A program made the position numbers and the translations under genes. From Melioribacteraceae bacterium (GTDB lineage: Bacteria > Bacteroidota > Ignavibacteria > Ignavibacteriales > Melioribacteraceae), in the NCBI GenBank assembly GCA_016342755.1, contig JAEINS010000001.1, positions 395,301 through 459,300 of the forward strand: DNA of 64,000 nt, in the 5' to 3' direction. Shown one piece after another: positions 34,201-42,936 of the stretch (position 1 is its first letter; every line of letters starts with the position of its first letter). The notes below the pieces were generated by a model, which did no database searches, was not told the origin of the DNA, and saw only the letters and a program-made list of their open reading frames with translations.

Positions 34201-35099
34201 ATGTAGATATAATAGCGACTCATGCTTATGGTGAAGACGGTATTAAGCCGGGACAGCCTTCATACCCGGGCTGGGTTGAACTTTGGAGTAATACTAAAAA
34301 GTGTCAGAATCCAAAAGAACTCTGGATGAGTGAAACTTTTCCTGAATGTAAAGGTTATGACGATGCTTTTTCACTTGCCGGAGCTATTCATGGCGCAATA
34401 AAATTTGGAAATATAAGCTTTTGGACTCTTTGGGATATTGAAGGAACATTGATGAAAACTTCAAAAAAATTAGAATCGTTTTACACTTCTCAGAATTATT
34501 ATAAATTTATACGGCCAGGAGCCAGAAGAATAAAAGCGGAATCTCTTCATGAAGATATAATGGTTACTTCTTTTAATGATTACAAAAATAACATGTTAAC
34601 AACTGTAGTAATAAATAAAAATTCTGACCCGCTGACAATTAGGCTGTTGAGTAAAATTGATAGTATCCCTTCAGAGTTTGATGTCTATACAACAGCCAGA
34701 AATATGAACTTTGTACATCGCGGTTCAATTGAACCAAATTCAACCTTATCACTGCCGGCAAAAAGTATTACAACATTAGTCGGGTATACTGATGGTGAAA
34801 TGGTAGTTGAAACGGAGCAGGAAGATTTGCTGCCGGACAATTATAAATTATATCAGAACTATCCAAATCCGTTTAATCCTACAACAACAATAAAATATTC
34901 ATTATCAAAATCAACAAAAGTAAAGCTTGCTGTATTCGATATTTTAGGAAGAAGGGTTGAAATGCTGGTTGATCAGAATCAGAGCGCTGGTAATTATAAT
35001 CTACAGTTTAATGCTTCTAGATTATCAAGCGGAGTTTATTTTTATAGAATTATTACTAATGAATTTGTGGAAGTAAAGAAAATGATTTTGATAAAGTAG
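31227..35099 (+). CDS. Large secreted GH30 glycosidase with type IX sorting domain
   Basis: A 1290-residue secreted multi-domain enzyme. Order: signal peptide (ends near NITAQ); N-terminal carbohydrate-associated region; Ig/cadherin-like repeats (NKPEIDAV-type, about 265-480); a jelly-roll binding-like domain (about 485-660); another Ig-like repeat; the GH30 catalytic barrel (about 770-1130) with acid/base Glu925 in GIQNEPAF and nucleophile Glu1036 in WMSETFPE; and a type A T9SS C-terminal domain (about 1200-1290, NYPNPFNPTTTIKYSL). GH30 contains glucosyl-, xylosyl- and glucuronoxylan-active enzymes; the subfamily is not resolved. The sorting domain implies surface display or release through the outer membrane. 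AGGTGA lies before the ATG. It probably makes the first cuts that feed the periplasmic enzymes. Confidence 0.88.
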   Translation: MSRISTYIFCLFLIFSNITAQKTGYTELCEGNNNFTAPASFVLEQSSGILSVEINKESSKTWQGFGTELVDMVDITSKEIVNLRLKADTPMLLSVQIFDGYYVYTTRSVKIYPSEDFVDYCIDFTGSSSVDKKMIKKILLTPNGNTIEQFHANLQIDEIKLGTDAQYLASAGAVSKKNVFTESKNNKLLLLDIDNSQSISIIESGLGIENIQIGEIINKQSEITFDCKESFIGSDYFSVSINGIENYENNEIKIPINIEGNNTPFIESITGKNILAGDTVLVSLKNITDGNSTVEQNLIISATSNNQEVLPDSNITVDFNIGESVGKLRFSCNKADSNIIVTIKLDDQYSVNSIYETSFLVNSFNQINNKPEIDAVFDKFIYIENGESSISLSGISDGDADQQNLSFSFESGNSNIVPNADISVEYVQGSSEGLLKVIPKAAGTTRITISVADDGGNNNNNGNQLTEISFNLEVGNLPKNGDVADFSSFDNWGRSFENGQQYYELGTFHGKENVLKITLNDKACWTGTIYNLPELNLDKHRYMSYEIYFEGKSFEQFSSGKTHAYFYDDGWDADINRNVNAAHDERMTIPIKKWGAVFLDFRKAGGLDNNNGEEINVARIKKVLLNYASDFTWPFPIDDGTVYIANLKVGDAVPDSLIPVIPTKCTINPVANQVVFSGDSEQTIHLTGIGNGKTDGIKPLLTIAASDTTLIEGIVVSEIDDSGKAFVNYTPKDLTGKTSVSVTVSANDANAKTIVFVIDVIDKDITKTVDVELFPGTGYQTMQGFGTFYFPSRQNYTNIYTDELGASAVRIGLISNQIEPVNDNDDPNVLNLSALNYDAFDFDYLRRLKENGVENFILTSWSPPAWMKKNMSVDYGYASAPNYAETDNILEPYYYDEFAESMVAVVKILKNEADIDLYAIGIQNEPAFNEPYASAVLSPDKFADLVGIVGERFEREGITTKLYMPEQVFSQSHYSMAQYINVLIARPESEKYVDIIATHAYGEDGIKPGQPSYPGWVELWSNTKKCQNPKELWMSETFPECKGYDDAFSLAGAIHGAIKFGNISFWTLWDIEGTLMKTSKKLESFYTSQNYYKFIRPGARRIKAESLHEDIMVTSFNDYKNNMLTTVVINKNSDPLTIRLLSKIDSIPSEFDVYTTARNMNFVHRGSIEPNSTLSLPAKSITTLVGYTDGEMVVETEQEDLLPDNYKLYQNYPNPFNPTTTIKYSLSKSTKVKLAVFDILGRRVEMLVDQNQSAGNYNLQFNASRLSSGVYFYRIITNEFVEVKKMILIK

Positions 35100-35110
35100 T
35101 ATCAAATGAC

Positions 35111-35157
35111 CATAGGATGTTCTTCTTTTTTTTAGATCTAATTTAAGAACTCCTGTG
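35111..35157 (+). terminator. Imperfect hairpin after the GH30 gene
   Basis: CATAGGATGTTCTT (35111-35124) pairs with AAGAACTCCTGTG (35145-35157) with one bulge and one wobble pair. The loop carries eight T residues. The match is imperfect, so it is only a probable terminator. Confidence 0.4.
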
Positions 35158-35200
35158 ATCTAATCTTTAAATAATTTTTAAAGAAATTAAAAAGTGAACT

Positions 35201-36232
35201 ATGAAATACTTAATAATATTGGCTTTAATAATAAGTGCCTGTACAATGAAAAATGAAAATAGCCCAAACGAAGGAAATATAATAACTCTTTCAAATGGGA
35301 AAATTGAAGCAAAAGTATTATTAAATGGCGGTGGAGGATTAGTGACATTTTCAAATTTTAAAAGTGAGAATGTTCTTCTTTCGGATGAATCTTTGTGGAA
35401 TAATGATTTACTTACTAATACAGATAAATATGATGAACCGAAATTCTATCCATTTAGCGGGCACATTAATTGGGTTGGCCCGCAAAGTGAATGGTGGACT
35501 CAACAAAACGAGTTTCCCAAACTTAAAGAACAAAAATCAGTATGGCCGCCTGATCCTTATTTAGTTTTAGGTGATTATAAATTACTTAATAAAACAGAAA
35601 CATTAGTTAAATTAATTAGTCCTAAAAGTAAGTACAGCGGAGTTCAGTTTACTAAAGAATATATAATTAACGATGACAGTTCGCTTGATCTGATTTTAGA
35701 AATGGAAAACATTAGAGATACGGAAGTCAGTTGGGATATTTGGTTTAATACCAGAATGAATGGCTTCTGTAAAGTGTATGTTCCAATTGCAACAGAGTCT
35801 GATTTACGGTTAGAGTATAGAAATGGAGCTGGTCAGGAACCAATAAATCATATTATTGAAAATGGATTTTTTTCTTTTATCCCGGAAAAACCGGCTCATG
35901 GTAAAACTGAAAAAGTTGCCAAGTCTTTTATTTATCCAAATGAAAATAGGATTTATGCTTTTACAGAAAATGAAATGCTTGTAATAGAATTTGATAGATA
36001 TAATCGAGAGTTAACACATCCTGAGCAGGGAATGATTGAAATATTCAACTCGATAAGAGATACCGGAGATGCTTTGTTAGAACTTGAATATCATTCGCCT
36101 TATTATAAATTAGAGTCGGGCGAATCAAAATTATCGAAGGAAAGATGGTATTTAGATAAGTATAATGGCAGTAATTCGATGGAAGATCATATAGCTAAGA
36201 TAAATAGCTGGGAAATTAACTTTAACAAGTAA
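35201..36232 (+). CDS. Exported lipoprotein, DUF4380-like (aldose-epimerase-like fold)
   Basis: A 343-residue lipoprotein (lipobox IISAC, Cys14). The sequence fits the DUF4380 group: beta-rich, opening with ITLSNGKIEAKVLLNGGGGLVTF and a long middle part with FSGHINWVGPQSEWW, resembling the beta-sandwich of galactose-mutarotase-like proteins. No catalytic residues can be named. DUF4380 proteins occur in carbohydrate loci but no function is established to my knowledge. Here the gene lies between GH30 and a GH2 beta-mannosidase-like gene. A role in binding or epimerising a released sugar on the periplasmic side is inference. Confidence 0.65.
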   Translation: MKYLIILALIISACTMKNENSPNEGNIITLSNGKIEAKVLLNGGGGLVTFSNFKSENVLLSDESLWNNDLLTNTDKYDEPKFYPFSGHINWVGPQSEWWTQQNEFPKLKEQKSVWPPDPYLVLGDYKLLNKTETLVKLISPKSKYSGVQFTKEYIINDDSSLDLILEMENIRDTEVSWDIWFNTRMNGFCKVYVPIATESDLRLEYRNGAGQEPINHIIENGFFSFIPEKPAHGKTEKVAKSFIYPNENRIYAFTENEMLVIEFDRYNRELTHPEQGMIEIFNSIRDTGDALLELEYHSPYYKLESGESKLSKERWYLDKYNGSNSMEDHIAKINSWEINFNK

Positions 36233-36408
36233 ATACATTAATAAAAATATGACGTTTATGAATTATTCGTTTAGAATTTCATTCCCCGGTAAATGGTTAA
36301 ATATACAAATCGCGATGTGGGAATGTTCAAAGATTACTAATGCTAAAAATAACATCTCACTTGCACCCGGACTGCAGGAATGTGGTTCGTAATGATTAAG
36401 AGAATTAA

Positions 36409-38625
36409 ATGAGAAATAATAAATTTGAATTGAATTGGGAAGTTGGATTTTGTGATAGCATTAATAACATTCCTGAAGAGTGGATTAAAGCTGATGTTCC
36501 TGGTGCAGTTCAACTCGATTGGGCAAAAGCAAAGAATTATCCTGACTATAAAATCGCGGATAATTATAAAAGGCTTTATTGGACGGAAGATAAGTGTTGG
36601 GTTTACAGATCCAGTTTTGCAATTGATAATATAGATACATCTAAAAAATATTTTTTTATTTCGAAAGGAATAGACTATGAGTTTGAAATCCATTTGAACG
36701 GTAAAAAGATATTTTATCAGGAAGGGATGTATAGAAAAGTTGATATTGAAATAACCGGGTTTTTAAAAACTGACAATGAAATATTAGTTAAAATATATCC
36801 GGTTCCAAAGGTAAATTCAGAAGTCGCGGACAGGTTTCAGGCAGCACAGAGTACAAAACCAGCCGCTTCGTATAGCTGGGATTGGCATCCCAGATTAATC
36901 CCTTTAGGAATTTGGGATGATACATTTATTGAGGCTAGGAACTCAGTTTGTTTAAGTGATCTGGTATCAGAATATATTCTATCGGATGATTTAAAGAAAG
37001 TTGAAGGGTCAATAAAAGTAACCGGAAACTCTCTTAAAAATAAAACCTATGAATTAAAAATTATTTCACCTTCGGATAAAGAGTATATTGTTGCTGGTTC
37101 ATTTAATGACAACACTTTTATAATTAACTATGAGATTAACAATCCTGAACTATGGAATCCAATTGGTTATGGTAGGCAAAATTTATATGAGTGTGAATTA
37201 AAAGTTTATTACAACGGTGATATTGCGGATAGGAAATCAAAACGAATTGGTTTTCGAAAAACTAAGCTGGTAATGAACGAAGGAACCTGGGATGAGCCTA
37301 AAACATTTCCCAAAACGAGAAGTGTTCCCCCAATTCAGCTTGAAGTAAATAACAACAAAGTTTTTTGCAAAGGCAGTAATTGGGTTATGCCCGAAATTTT
37401 TTACGGAACAATTACAAACGAAAGATATAAAGTGCTAATTGATCTGGCAGTTGATGCAAACTTTAATATAATAAGGCTTTGGGGCGGTGCAATAATTAAT
37501 AAGGATTTCTTTTATGACTATTGTGATGAAAAAGGAATTCTTGTCTGGCAAGAATTTCCGCTTGCCTGCATGGATTATTATGATTCAGCAAAATACCTGA
37601 GTGTTCTAGAATCTGAAGCTTCCTTTATTATTGAAAAAATTAAACAGCATCCTTCTTTAGCTTTTTGGTGCGGGGGAAATGAATTGTTCAATAACTGGTC
37701 TGGAATGACCGATCAATCGAAGGCGTTAAGATTACTAAACAAGTTGTGTTATGAACAAGATCAAAATACTCCTTTTATTTCAACGTCACCATTAATGGGT
37801 ATGGGTCATGGTCATTATGTTTTCTTTGATCATGAAAAAAATGAAACCGTATTTGATATTTATACAAAGGCAAAACTTACTGCTAACACAGAATTTGGCA
37901 TTGCAGCACCTTCATCTGTTGATACACTTCAATCAATTATACCGGAAGATGAACTTTGGCCTCCTAAATCTGGAACCGCATGGGAAGACCATCATGCCTT
38001 TAATTCATGGGTTGGAGATACCTGGTTATCTCAAAACACAATTGAAAAATATTATGGGAAATTAAATAATATTAATGAGTTAGCAGATTACGGACAAACT
38101 CTGCAGGCAATTGGCTTACAATTTATTTTTGAAGAATTACGAAGGCAGCGTCCATACTGTTCAATGGCTCTTAACTGGTGTTTTAATGACTGCTGGCCTA
38201 GTGCTGCTAACACTAGCATAATTGAATATCCTTGTAAACCCAAACAAGCCTATTATAGCCTAAAGAAAGCGTGCCGACCAATTTTAGCAAGTGTCAGAGC
38301 TAGGAAATTTGTTTGGAAACCTGATGAATTATTTGAATGTGATTTGTTTTTGCTTAACGATTCTCTGTTGGATATTAAAGCCGGGGAAATGAATATTTTC
38401 ATTAAAACATCAGAATCGAAAAATAAAGTTTTTGAATGGAAATATGCTGATTCGGAAGGGAATAAAAATATATTAGGTCCAACGGTAAGGTTTAATCTTC
38501 CTAATAATATTAATACTCAGTTTGAACTAATTGCTGAAGTGGAAAATCATCCCGAATATAATTCAACTTATAAATTTAGACTGGAACAAACCAACAAAGA
38601 AAATCAAAAAACTTTAAACCAATAA
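36409..38625 (+). CDS. GH2 beta-mannosidase-like glycosidase
   Basis: A 738-residue family GH2 enzyme with the domain order of beta-mannosidases: N-terminal jelly roll (about 5-180, VPGAVQLDW, WVYRSSF), Ig-like domain, TIM barrel (about 295-600) and a shortened C-terminal part. The acid/base is Glu425 in WCGGNELFN and the nucleophile is Glu495 in NTEFGIAAP. RLWGGAI is a further family mark. No signal peptide is present, so it is predicted to be cytoplasmic, unlike most hydrolases of this region. It could act on short oligosaccharides imported by one of the MFS proteins. A 176-base gap without recognisable signals lies upstream. GH26 plus this enzyme would make a mannan-type pair; the substrate is inference. 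Confidence 0.85.
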   Translation: MRNNKFELNWEVGFCDSINNIPEEWIKADVPGAVQLDWAKAKNYPDYKIADNYKRLYWTEDKCWVYRSSFAIDNIDTSKKYFFISKGIDYEFEIHLNGKKIFYQEGMYRKVDIEITGFLKTDNEILVKIYPVPKVNSEVADRFQAAQSTKPAASYSWDWHPRLIPLGIWDDTFIEARNSVCLSDLVSEYILSDDLKKVEGSIKVTGNSLKNKTYELKIISPSDKEYIVAGSFNDNTFIINYEINNPELWNPIGYGRQNLYECELKVYYNGDIADRKSKRIGFRKTKLVMNEGTWDEPKTFPKTRSVPPIQLEVNNNKVFCKGSNWVMPEIFYGTITNERYKVLIDLAVDANFNIIRLWGGAIINKDFFYDYCDEKGILVWQEFPLACMDYYDSAKYLSVLESEASFIIEKIKQHPSLAFWCGGNELFNNWSGMTDQSKALRLLNKLCYEQDQNTPFISTSPLMGMGHGHYVFFDHEKNETVFDIYTKAKLTANTEFGIAAPSSVDTLQSIIPEDELWPPKSGTAWEDHHAFNSWVGDTWLSQNTIEKYYGKLNNINELADYGQTLQAIGLQFIFEELRRQRPYCSMALNWCFNDCWPSAANTSIIEYPCKPKQAYYSLKKACRPILASVRARKFVWKPDELFECDLFLLNDSLLDIKAGEMNIFIKTSESKNKVFEWKYADSEGNKNILGPTVRFNLPNNINTQFELIAEVENHPEYNSTYKFRLEQTNKENQKTLNQ

Positions 38626-38652
38626 ATACATAGTTTTTATAAGGAACTTAAG

Positions 38653-40719
38653 ATGAAAAATAGAATGATGTTATTTTTACTTATTGTAATTGGTACTGTT
38701 GCGTGTCAGCCAAAAATGAATCCGGCGGAGAAAATTTTTATTCCGGCAGTTTTTTCTAATAACATGGTATTGCAGGCTAATAAAAATATAACCGTGTGGG
38801 GAAAGGCTGATTCCAATTCGGATATTACCGTATGGATAGAGGACAATAGCGAGACTGCCCATTCTGATTCAGTTGGTAATTGGAAATTAGAACTTGATAA
38901 AATGAATTACGGCGGTCCTTACAAATTATTTGTCGCCGGCAAAGACACAACTGTATTTAATAATGTTATGATAGGTGAAGTCTGGTTATGTTCCGGTCAG
39001 TCAAATATGGAGTGGAATGTAAGAAAATCAGATAATGGTGAAGAAGAAGTTGCCAATGCTAATTATTATAAAATCAGATTGTTCACTGTGCCTAAGATAG
39101 TTTCAGAGAATCCTGAATTTGATTGCAACGGAGCCTGGGTAGAATGTACCTCTGAAACGGTTCCAAATTTTTCGGCGGTTGGCTATTTTTTCGGCAGAGA
39201 ATTACAACAGGAATTAGATGTTGCAATAGGGCTTATACATAGTTCCTGGGGCGGAACACCTGTTGAATCATGGATGGAAAAAGGGACATTAAATTCGGAT
39301 GAAGATTTTAAGCCTATACTGGATAGACAAAAAGAAAATTCAGAAAATTATCCGGAGAAATTTAAACAGTATAAAATGTTAATTCAACAACTTGAGAAAG
39401 ATGGTAAGAAACTGCCAACATATCAAACTGATAATGGAAATAATGGAGTTACGATAGGCTGGAATAAAAAGAATTATGACGATTCTAACTGGGAAATAAT
39501 GAAACTCCCTAAATATTGGGAAGATAATTCAGAACTAAATATTGATGGAGCAGTCTGGTTTAGAAAAAACATAGAAATACCGCAGGATTTTATTGGCAAA
39601 GAACTTATAGTGGAACTTGGTCCAATAGATGATTTTGATATTACATATTTTAATGAGAAAGAAATTGGAAGAACCGGTGAGGAGACTCCAAATTTTTATT
39701 CAACTCCAAGAAAGTATATAATTAAATCTGATTTAGTTAAGAGTGCTAATGTTCAAATATCAATCAGGGTATTCGACCAGTTTGGAGAAGGGGGTTTTGG
39801 AGGCGCACCGCTCGATATGAAGATATATTCGCTTGAAGATGATAAGAATGTTATTTATATAAATGGTGATTGGAAATACAAAATAGAAAAAAAACTTGAT
39901 CCGTCAGCAATTTCCGGTCCCGGCGGTAATGGTCTTCCCGCGGCACCTCAGGGTCCTGGTCATCCTCATACTCCAGCCGGACTATATAATGCAATGATTA
40001 ATCCGGTTGCTCCATATACGCTAAACGGATTTATTTGGTACCAAGGCGAAAATAATGCTTCACGTGCTTATCAGTATAGAAAACTTTTGCCCGCTATGAT
40101 TAAAGATTGGAGAAGTTTGTGGAATGATGAAAACTTATATTTTGGAATTGTTCAGCTTGCTAATTATATGGCAGTTAATAACGATCCGGGTGAAAGTGCA
40201 TGGGCTGAATTAAGGGAAGCACAATCATTAACAAGTTTTAACGATAAGAAAAACGGACTTGCTGTAACAATAGATATTGGTGAAGCTGATGACATACACC
40301 CGACCAATAAACAAGATGTTGGAAAAAGACTTGCCTATTGGGCACTGAATGATGCGTATAAAGCAAAGGGGTTTAATAATGGTACCAATGTCTTTTCTGG
40401 TCCAAAGTATAAAGCAATGCGTACGGAAGGTGATAAGATAATAATTGAGTTTGAATATACAGGGGAAGGACTAAAAACTAGAAATGGAGATGAGCTAAAA
40501 GGTTTTGCCGTTTCTGGTGATGATAAAAACTATGTCTGGGCAAAAGCAAAGATTGAAAAAAATAAAGTTATAGTTTGGAATGATAAGGTTAAAAGTCCGG
40601 TTGCGGTTCGTTATGCATGGGCTAATAATCCCGTATGTAACTTATATAATTCAGCTGAACTGCCTGCTATTCCGTTTAGAACGGATGATTGGCAAGGTGT
40701 TACAACAAATAACAAATAG
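38653..40719 (+). CDS. Sialate O-acetylesterase-like SGNH carbohydrate esterase, lipoprotein
   Basis: A 688-residue lipoprotein (lipobox GTVAC, Cys18) of the sialate O-acetylesterase/SASA (DUF303) group. The nucleophile is Ser117 in CSGQSNMEW, and the late DDIHPTN provides the catalytic Asp/His (His549). An inserted jelly-roll domain lies at about residues 245-400 (VWFRKNIEIPQDF, ELGPIDDFD), typical for this family. These enzymes remove acetyl groups from sugars; in polysaccharide loci they deacetylate plant or algal glycans such as acetylated mannan, xylan or pectin. It stands between GH2 and a GH-A hydrolase in the same orientation with short gaps. Confidence 0.86.
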   Translation: MKNRMMLFLLIVIGTVACQPKMNPAEKIFIPAVFSNNMVLQANKNITVWGKADSNSDITVWIEDNSETAHSDSVGNWKLELDKMNYGGPYKLFVAGKDTTVFNNVMIGEVWLCSGQSNMEWNVRKSDNGEEEVANANYYKIRLFTVPKIVSENPEFDCNGAWVECTSETVPNFSAVGYFFGRELQQELDVAIGLIHSSWGGTPVESWMEKGTLNSDEDFKPILDRQKENSENYPEKFKQYKMLIQQLEKDGKKLPTYQTDNGNNGVTIGWNKKNYDDSNWEIMKLPKYWEDNSELNIDGAVWFRKNIEIPQDFIGKELIVELGPIDDFDITYFNEKEIGRTGEETPNFYSTPRKYIIKSDLVKSANVQISIRVFDQFGEGGFGGAPLDMKIYSLEDDKNVIYINGDWKYKIEKKLDPSAISGPGGNGLPAAPQGPGHPHTPAGLYNAMINPVAPYTLNGFIWYQGENNASRAYQYRKLLPAMIKDWRSLWNDENLYFGIVQLANYMAVNNDPGESAWAELREAQSLTSFNDKKNGLAVTIDIGEADDIHPTNKQDVGKRLAYWALNDAYKAKGFNNGTNVFSGPKYKAMRTEGDKIIIEFEYTGEGLKTRNGDELKGFAVSGDDKNYVWAKAKIEKNKVIVWNDKVKSPVAVRYAWANNPVCNLYNSAELPAIPFRTDDWQGVTTNNK

Positions 40720-40728
40720 GTTCCAAAT

Positions 40729-42936
40729 ATGACAAAGAAAATTTATCTGATTGTTTTATTAATGACATGCAGACTTTTATCTCAGAATGAAGAAACTTCT
40801 GACTGGTTCGAGTTTAATCCGCCTGTTAATTATTCTGATAGCAGAATAACTATGAATAACTGGCTAGATGCTCCGGCCGGGAAACATGGGTTCCTGGAGA
40901 TGAAAAATGATGAGTTAGTTTTTGAAGACGGAGAGAAAATAAAATTCTGGGGTGTAAATATTTGCAGTGCCAGACCATATACAACACACGAAGAAGTTGA
41001 TCAGTGGGTTAAAACATTAGCCGCGTTTGGAATAAACGGTGTAAGATTTCATAAGTTTACATCTCATGGAATGCCCGAAAACATATCAACAAATTTGCTG
41101 GAAGATAAATATGCGAGACTCGATTATTTCCATTCCAGACTTAAAGAAAATGGTATCTATTATGGATGGTCCCCAATTTACGGGCATAAACAGCGTTCCG
41201 GTGATAAAGAAAAATTATTAGCTTATGATGAAATTAAAAATGCCGATTTAAAAAATCACCTTACATCATCAACAATCGGGTTAGTTAATTTCGCTGAAGA
41301 TTTACAGTCACTTCATATAGAATTGATTGTAAACATGCTTAATCATACGAATAAATATACCGGATTAAAATATGCGGACGATCCTGCACTTGCTTTTGTA
41401 GAACTTCAGAATGAAGACAATATCTTTTTTTCGACTGCCGAAACAATGATTGATAAGTGCCCGACCTATAAAAAGTTGATAACTGAAAGGTTTTCTAAAT
41501 GGCTATTAGGTAAATATCAGACTATTGATAAGTTCAAAAATGTATGGGGACAATTAGCGTTTGATTGGGGTGTTGAAGTAAAAAATATTTCATGGGATCT
41601 TGAAAAAGGAAATATTACACCGGTAGCAAATCATGGTATATATGATTACGAGTATAATAAATATCAGCAAAAGGGTGAAACACTTCCGGTATTTCTGCTG
41701 GATATGGCGAGATTTTTATATGAAGAACAGATGAAGTTTTATAAAAAATTTGAAATCGCAATTAGGGAAACCGGTTATAAAGGAGTTTTAATAGGGTCGT
41801 GCTGGCAGGCTGGCTCCGGAATTAGCCATTATTACAACTTAAGTGCCGATCATATTTTAGGAATGATTGACAGACACAATTATTTTGGCGGCGGAACGGG
41901 ACATACTCTTAGAAAAGGTAAAATGCAAAACGAATCGATGCTGAGTAAACCCGGTTCGGGATTATTAAGCATGGGAATGCAGCAAGTTTCTGACAGACCG
42001 TTTTCAATTTCAGAGTGGCTAAGTCTGGTTCCCAACGAATGGATTTCTGAAGGTAACTCAATAATAGCGGCTTATGGTTTAGGATTACAAGGATGGGACG
42101 CATCTTTTTCCTTTGCGTCAGATTATCCGTGGTTTACTGATAAACTGCATACTCCGGGCGTTTACAATGTTATGAACCCATTACAACTGTCTCTTTATCC
42201 GGCAATAGCTAGAATGGTTTATAGGAATGATGTAAAAGAAGGGGGAATTGTTTCGGTACGTAATGTAAATATTCCAAGTTTAGCAACCGGTAATTTAGGC
42301 TTTTGGGAAACCATAATGCAAAGTTATGATGTAAAAGATTATAATGGAATTGTACCGGGCGAAGCACTTGCAGCAGGAAAAGTAGTTGTTGATTTTGTTG
42401 ATGAATATAAAGAAACCGAATTGCCTGATATAAGCAAATTTAAAAATGATATTAAAAAAATAATTACATCCAATACTAACCAGCTGCAATGGGATTATTC
42501 CGGGGAAGGATTTTTTTCAGTGAATACTGACGGTACTCAGGCGGTTATTGGATTTGCTAAAGATAAAAAAGTTCAATTGTCAGATCTGAATATTACCATC
42601 AAAAATAATTTTGCGAATGTTTTAGTAAGCAGTTTAGAAAAGGGAAAATCGATTGCTGAATCTGAAGCCCTATTAATAACAACAATTGCCAGAGCCAGAA
42701 ATAGCGGGATGAAATTCAATTCTGATAAAACAGAAATTATTGAAGTTGGGAACAGTCCCATTTTAATTGAGCCTGTGATAGTTGATGTGGAATTAAAAAA
42801 ACATCATAAGGCTAAATTATATGTTTTAGATCACATGGGGCAAAGAACAGAAAATGTTATAGAAATTAGTAATAATAAAATTAGAATTGACGGAGTGAAA
42901 TTTAGAACAATCTATTACGAGCTTGTTTATGAATAA
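40729..42936 (+). CDS. Exported clan GH-A glycoside hydrolase, family uncertain
   Basis: A 735-residue exported protein with a signal peptide ending near RLLSQ. The catalytic part (about 50-500) has the layout of a GH-A TIM barrel: KFWGVNICSARPYTT at the first strand, GVRFHKFTSH, acid/base candidate Glu229 in VELQNEDN, and nucleophile candidate Glu429 in FSISEWLS. The remaining 230 residues are beta-rich and unrecognised. It resembles GH5-like and related 'cellulase family' proteins from Bacteroidota and Planctomycetes but cannot be assigned to a family by eye. The gene overlaps the start of rhamnulokinase by eight bases, suggesting that its product sugar includes rhamnose. Confidence 0.75.
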   Translation: MTKKIYLIVLLMTCRLLSQNEETSDWFEFNPPVNYSDSRITMNNWLDAPAGKHGFLEMKNDELVFEDGEKIKFWGVNICSARPYTTHEEVDQWVKTLAAFGINGVRFHKFTSHGMPENISTNLLEDKYARLDYFHSRLKENGIYYGWSPIYGHKQRSGDKEKLLAYDEIKNADLKNHLTSSTIGLVNFAEDLQSLHIELIVNMLNHTNKYTGLKYADDPALAFVELQNEDNIFFSTAETMIDKCPTYKKLITERFSKWLLGKYQTIDKFKNVWGQLAFDWGVEVKNISWDLEKGNITPVANHGIYDYEYNKYQQKGETLPVFLLDMARFLYEEQMKFYKKFEIAIRETGYKGVLIGSCWQAGSGISHYYNLSADHILGMIDRHNYFGGGTGHTLRKGKMQNESMLSKPGSGLLSMGMQQVSDRPFSISEWLSLVPNEWISEGNSIIAAYGLGLQGWDASFSFASDYPWFTDKLHTPGVYNVMNPLQLSLYPAIARMVYRNDVKEGGIVSVRNVNIPSLATGNLGFWETIMQSYDVKDYNGIVPGEALAAGKVVVDFVDEYKETELPDISKFKNDIKKIITSNTNQLQWDYSGEGFFSVNTDGTQAVIGFAKDKKVQLSDLNITIKNNFANVLVSSLEKGKSIAESEALLITTIARARNSGMKFNSDKTEIIEVGNSPILIEPVIVDVELKKHHKAKLYVLDHMGQRTENVIEISNNKIRIDGVKFRTIYYELVYE

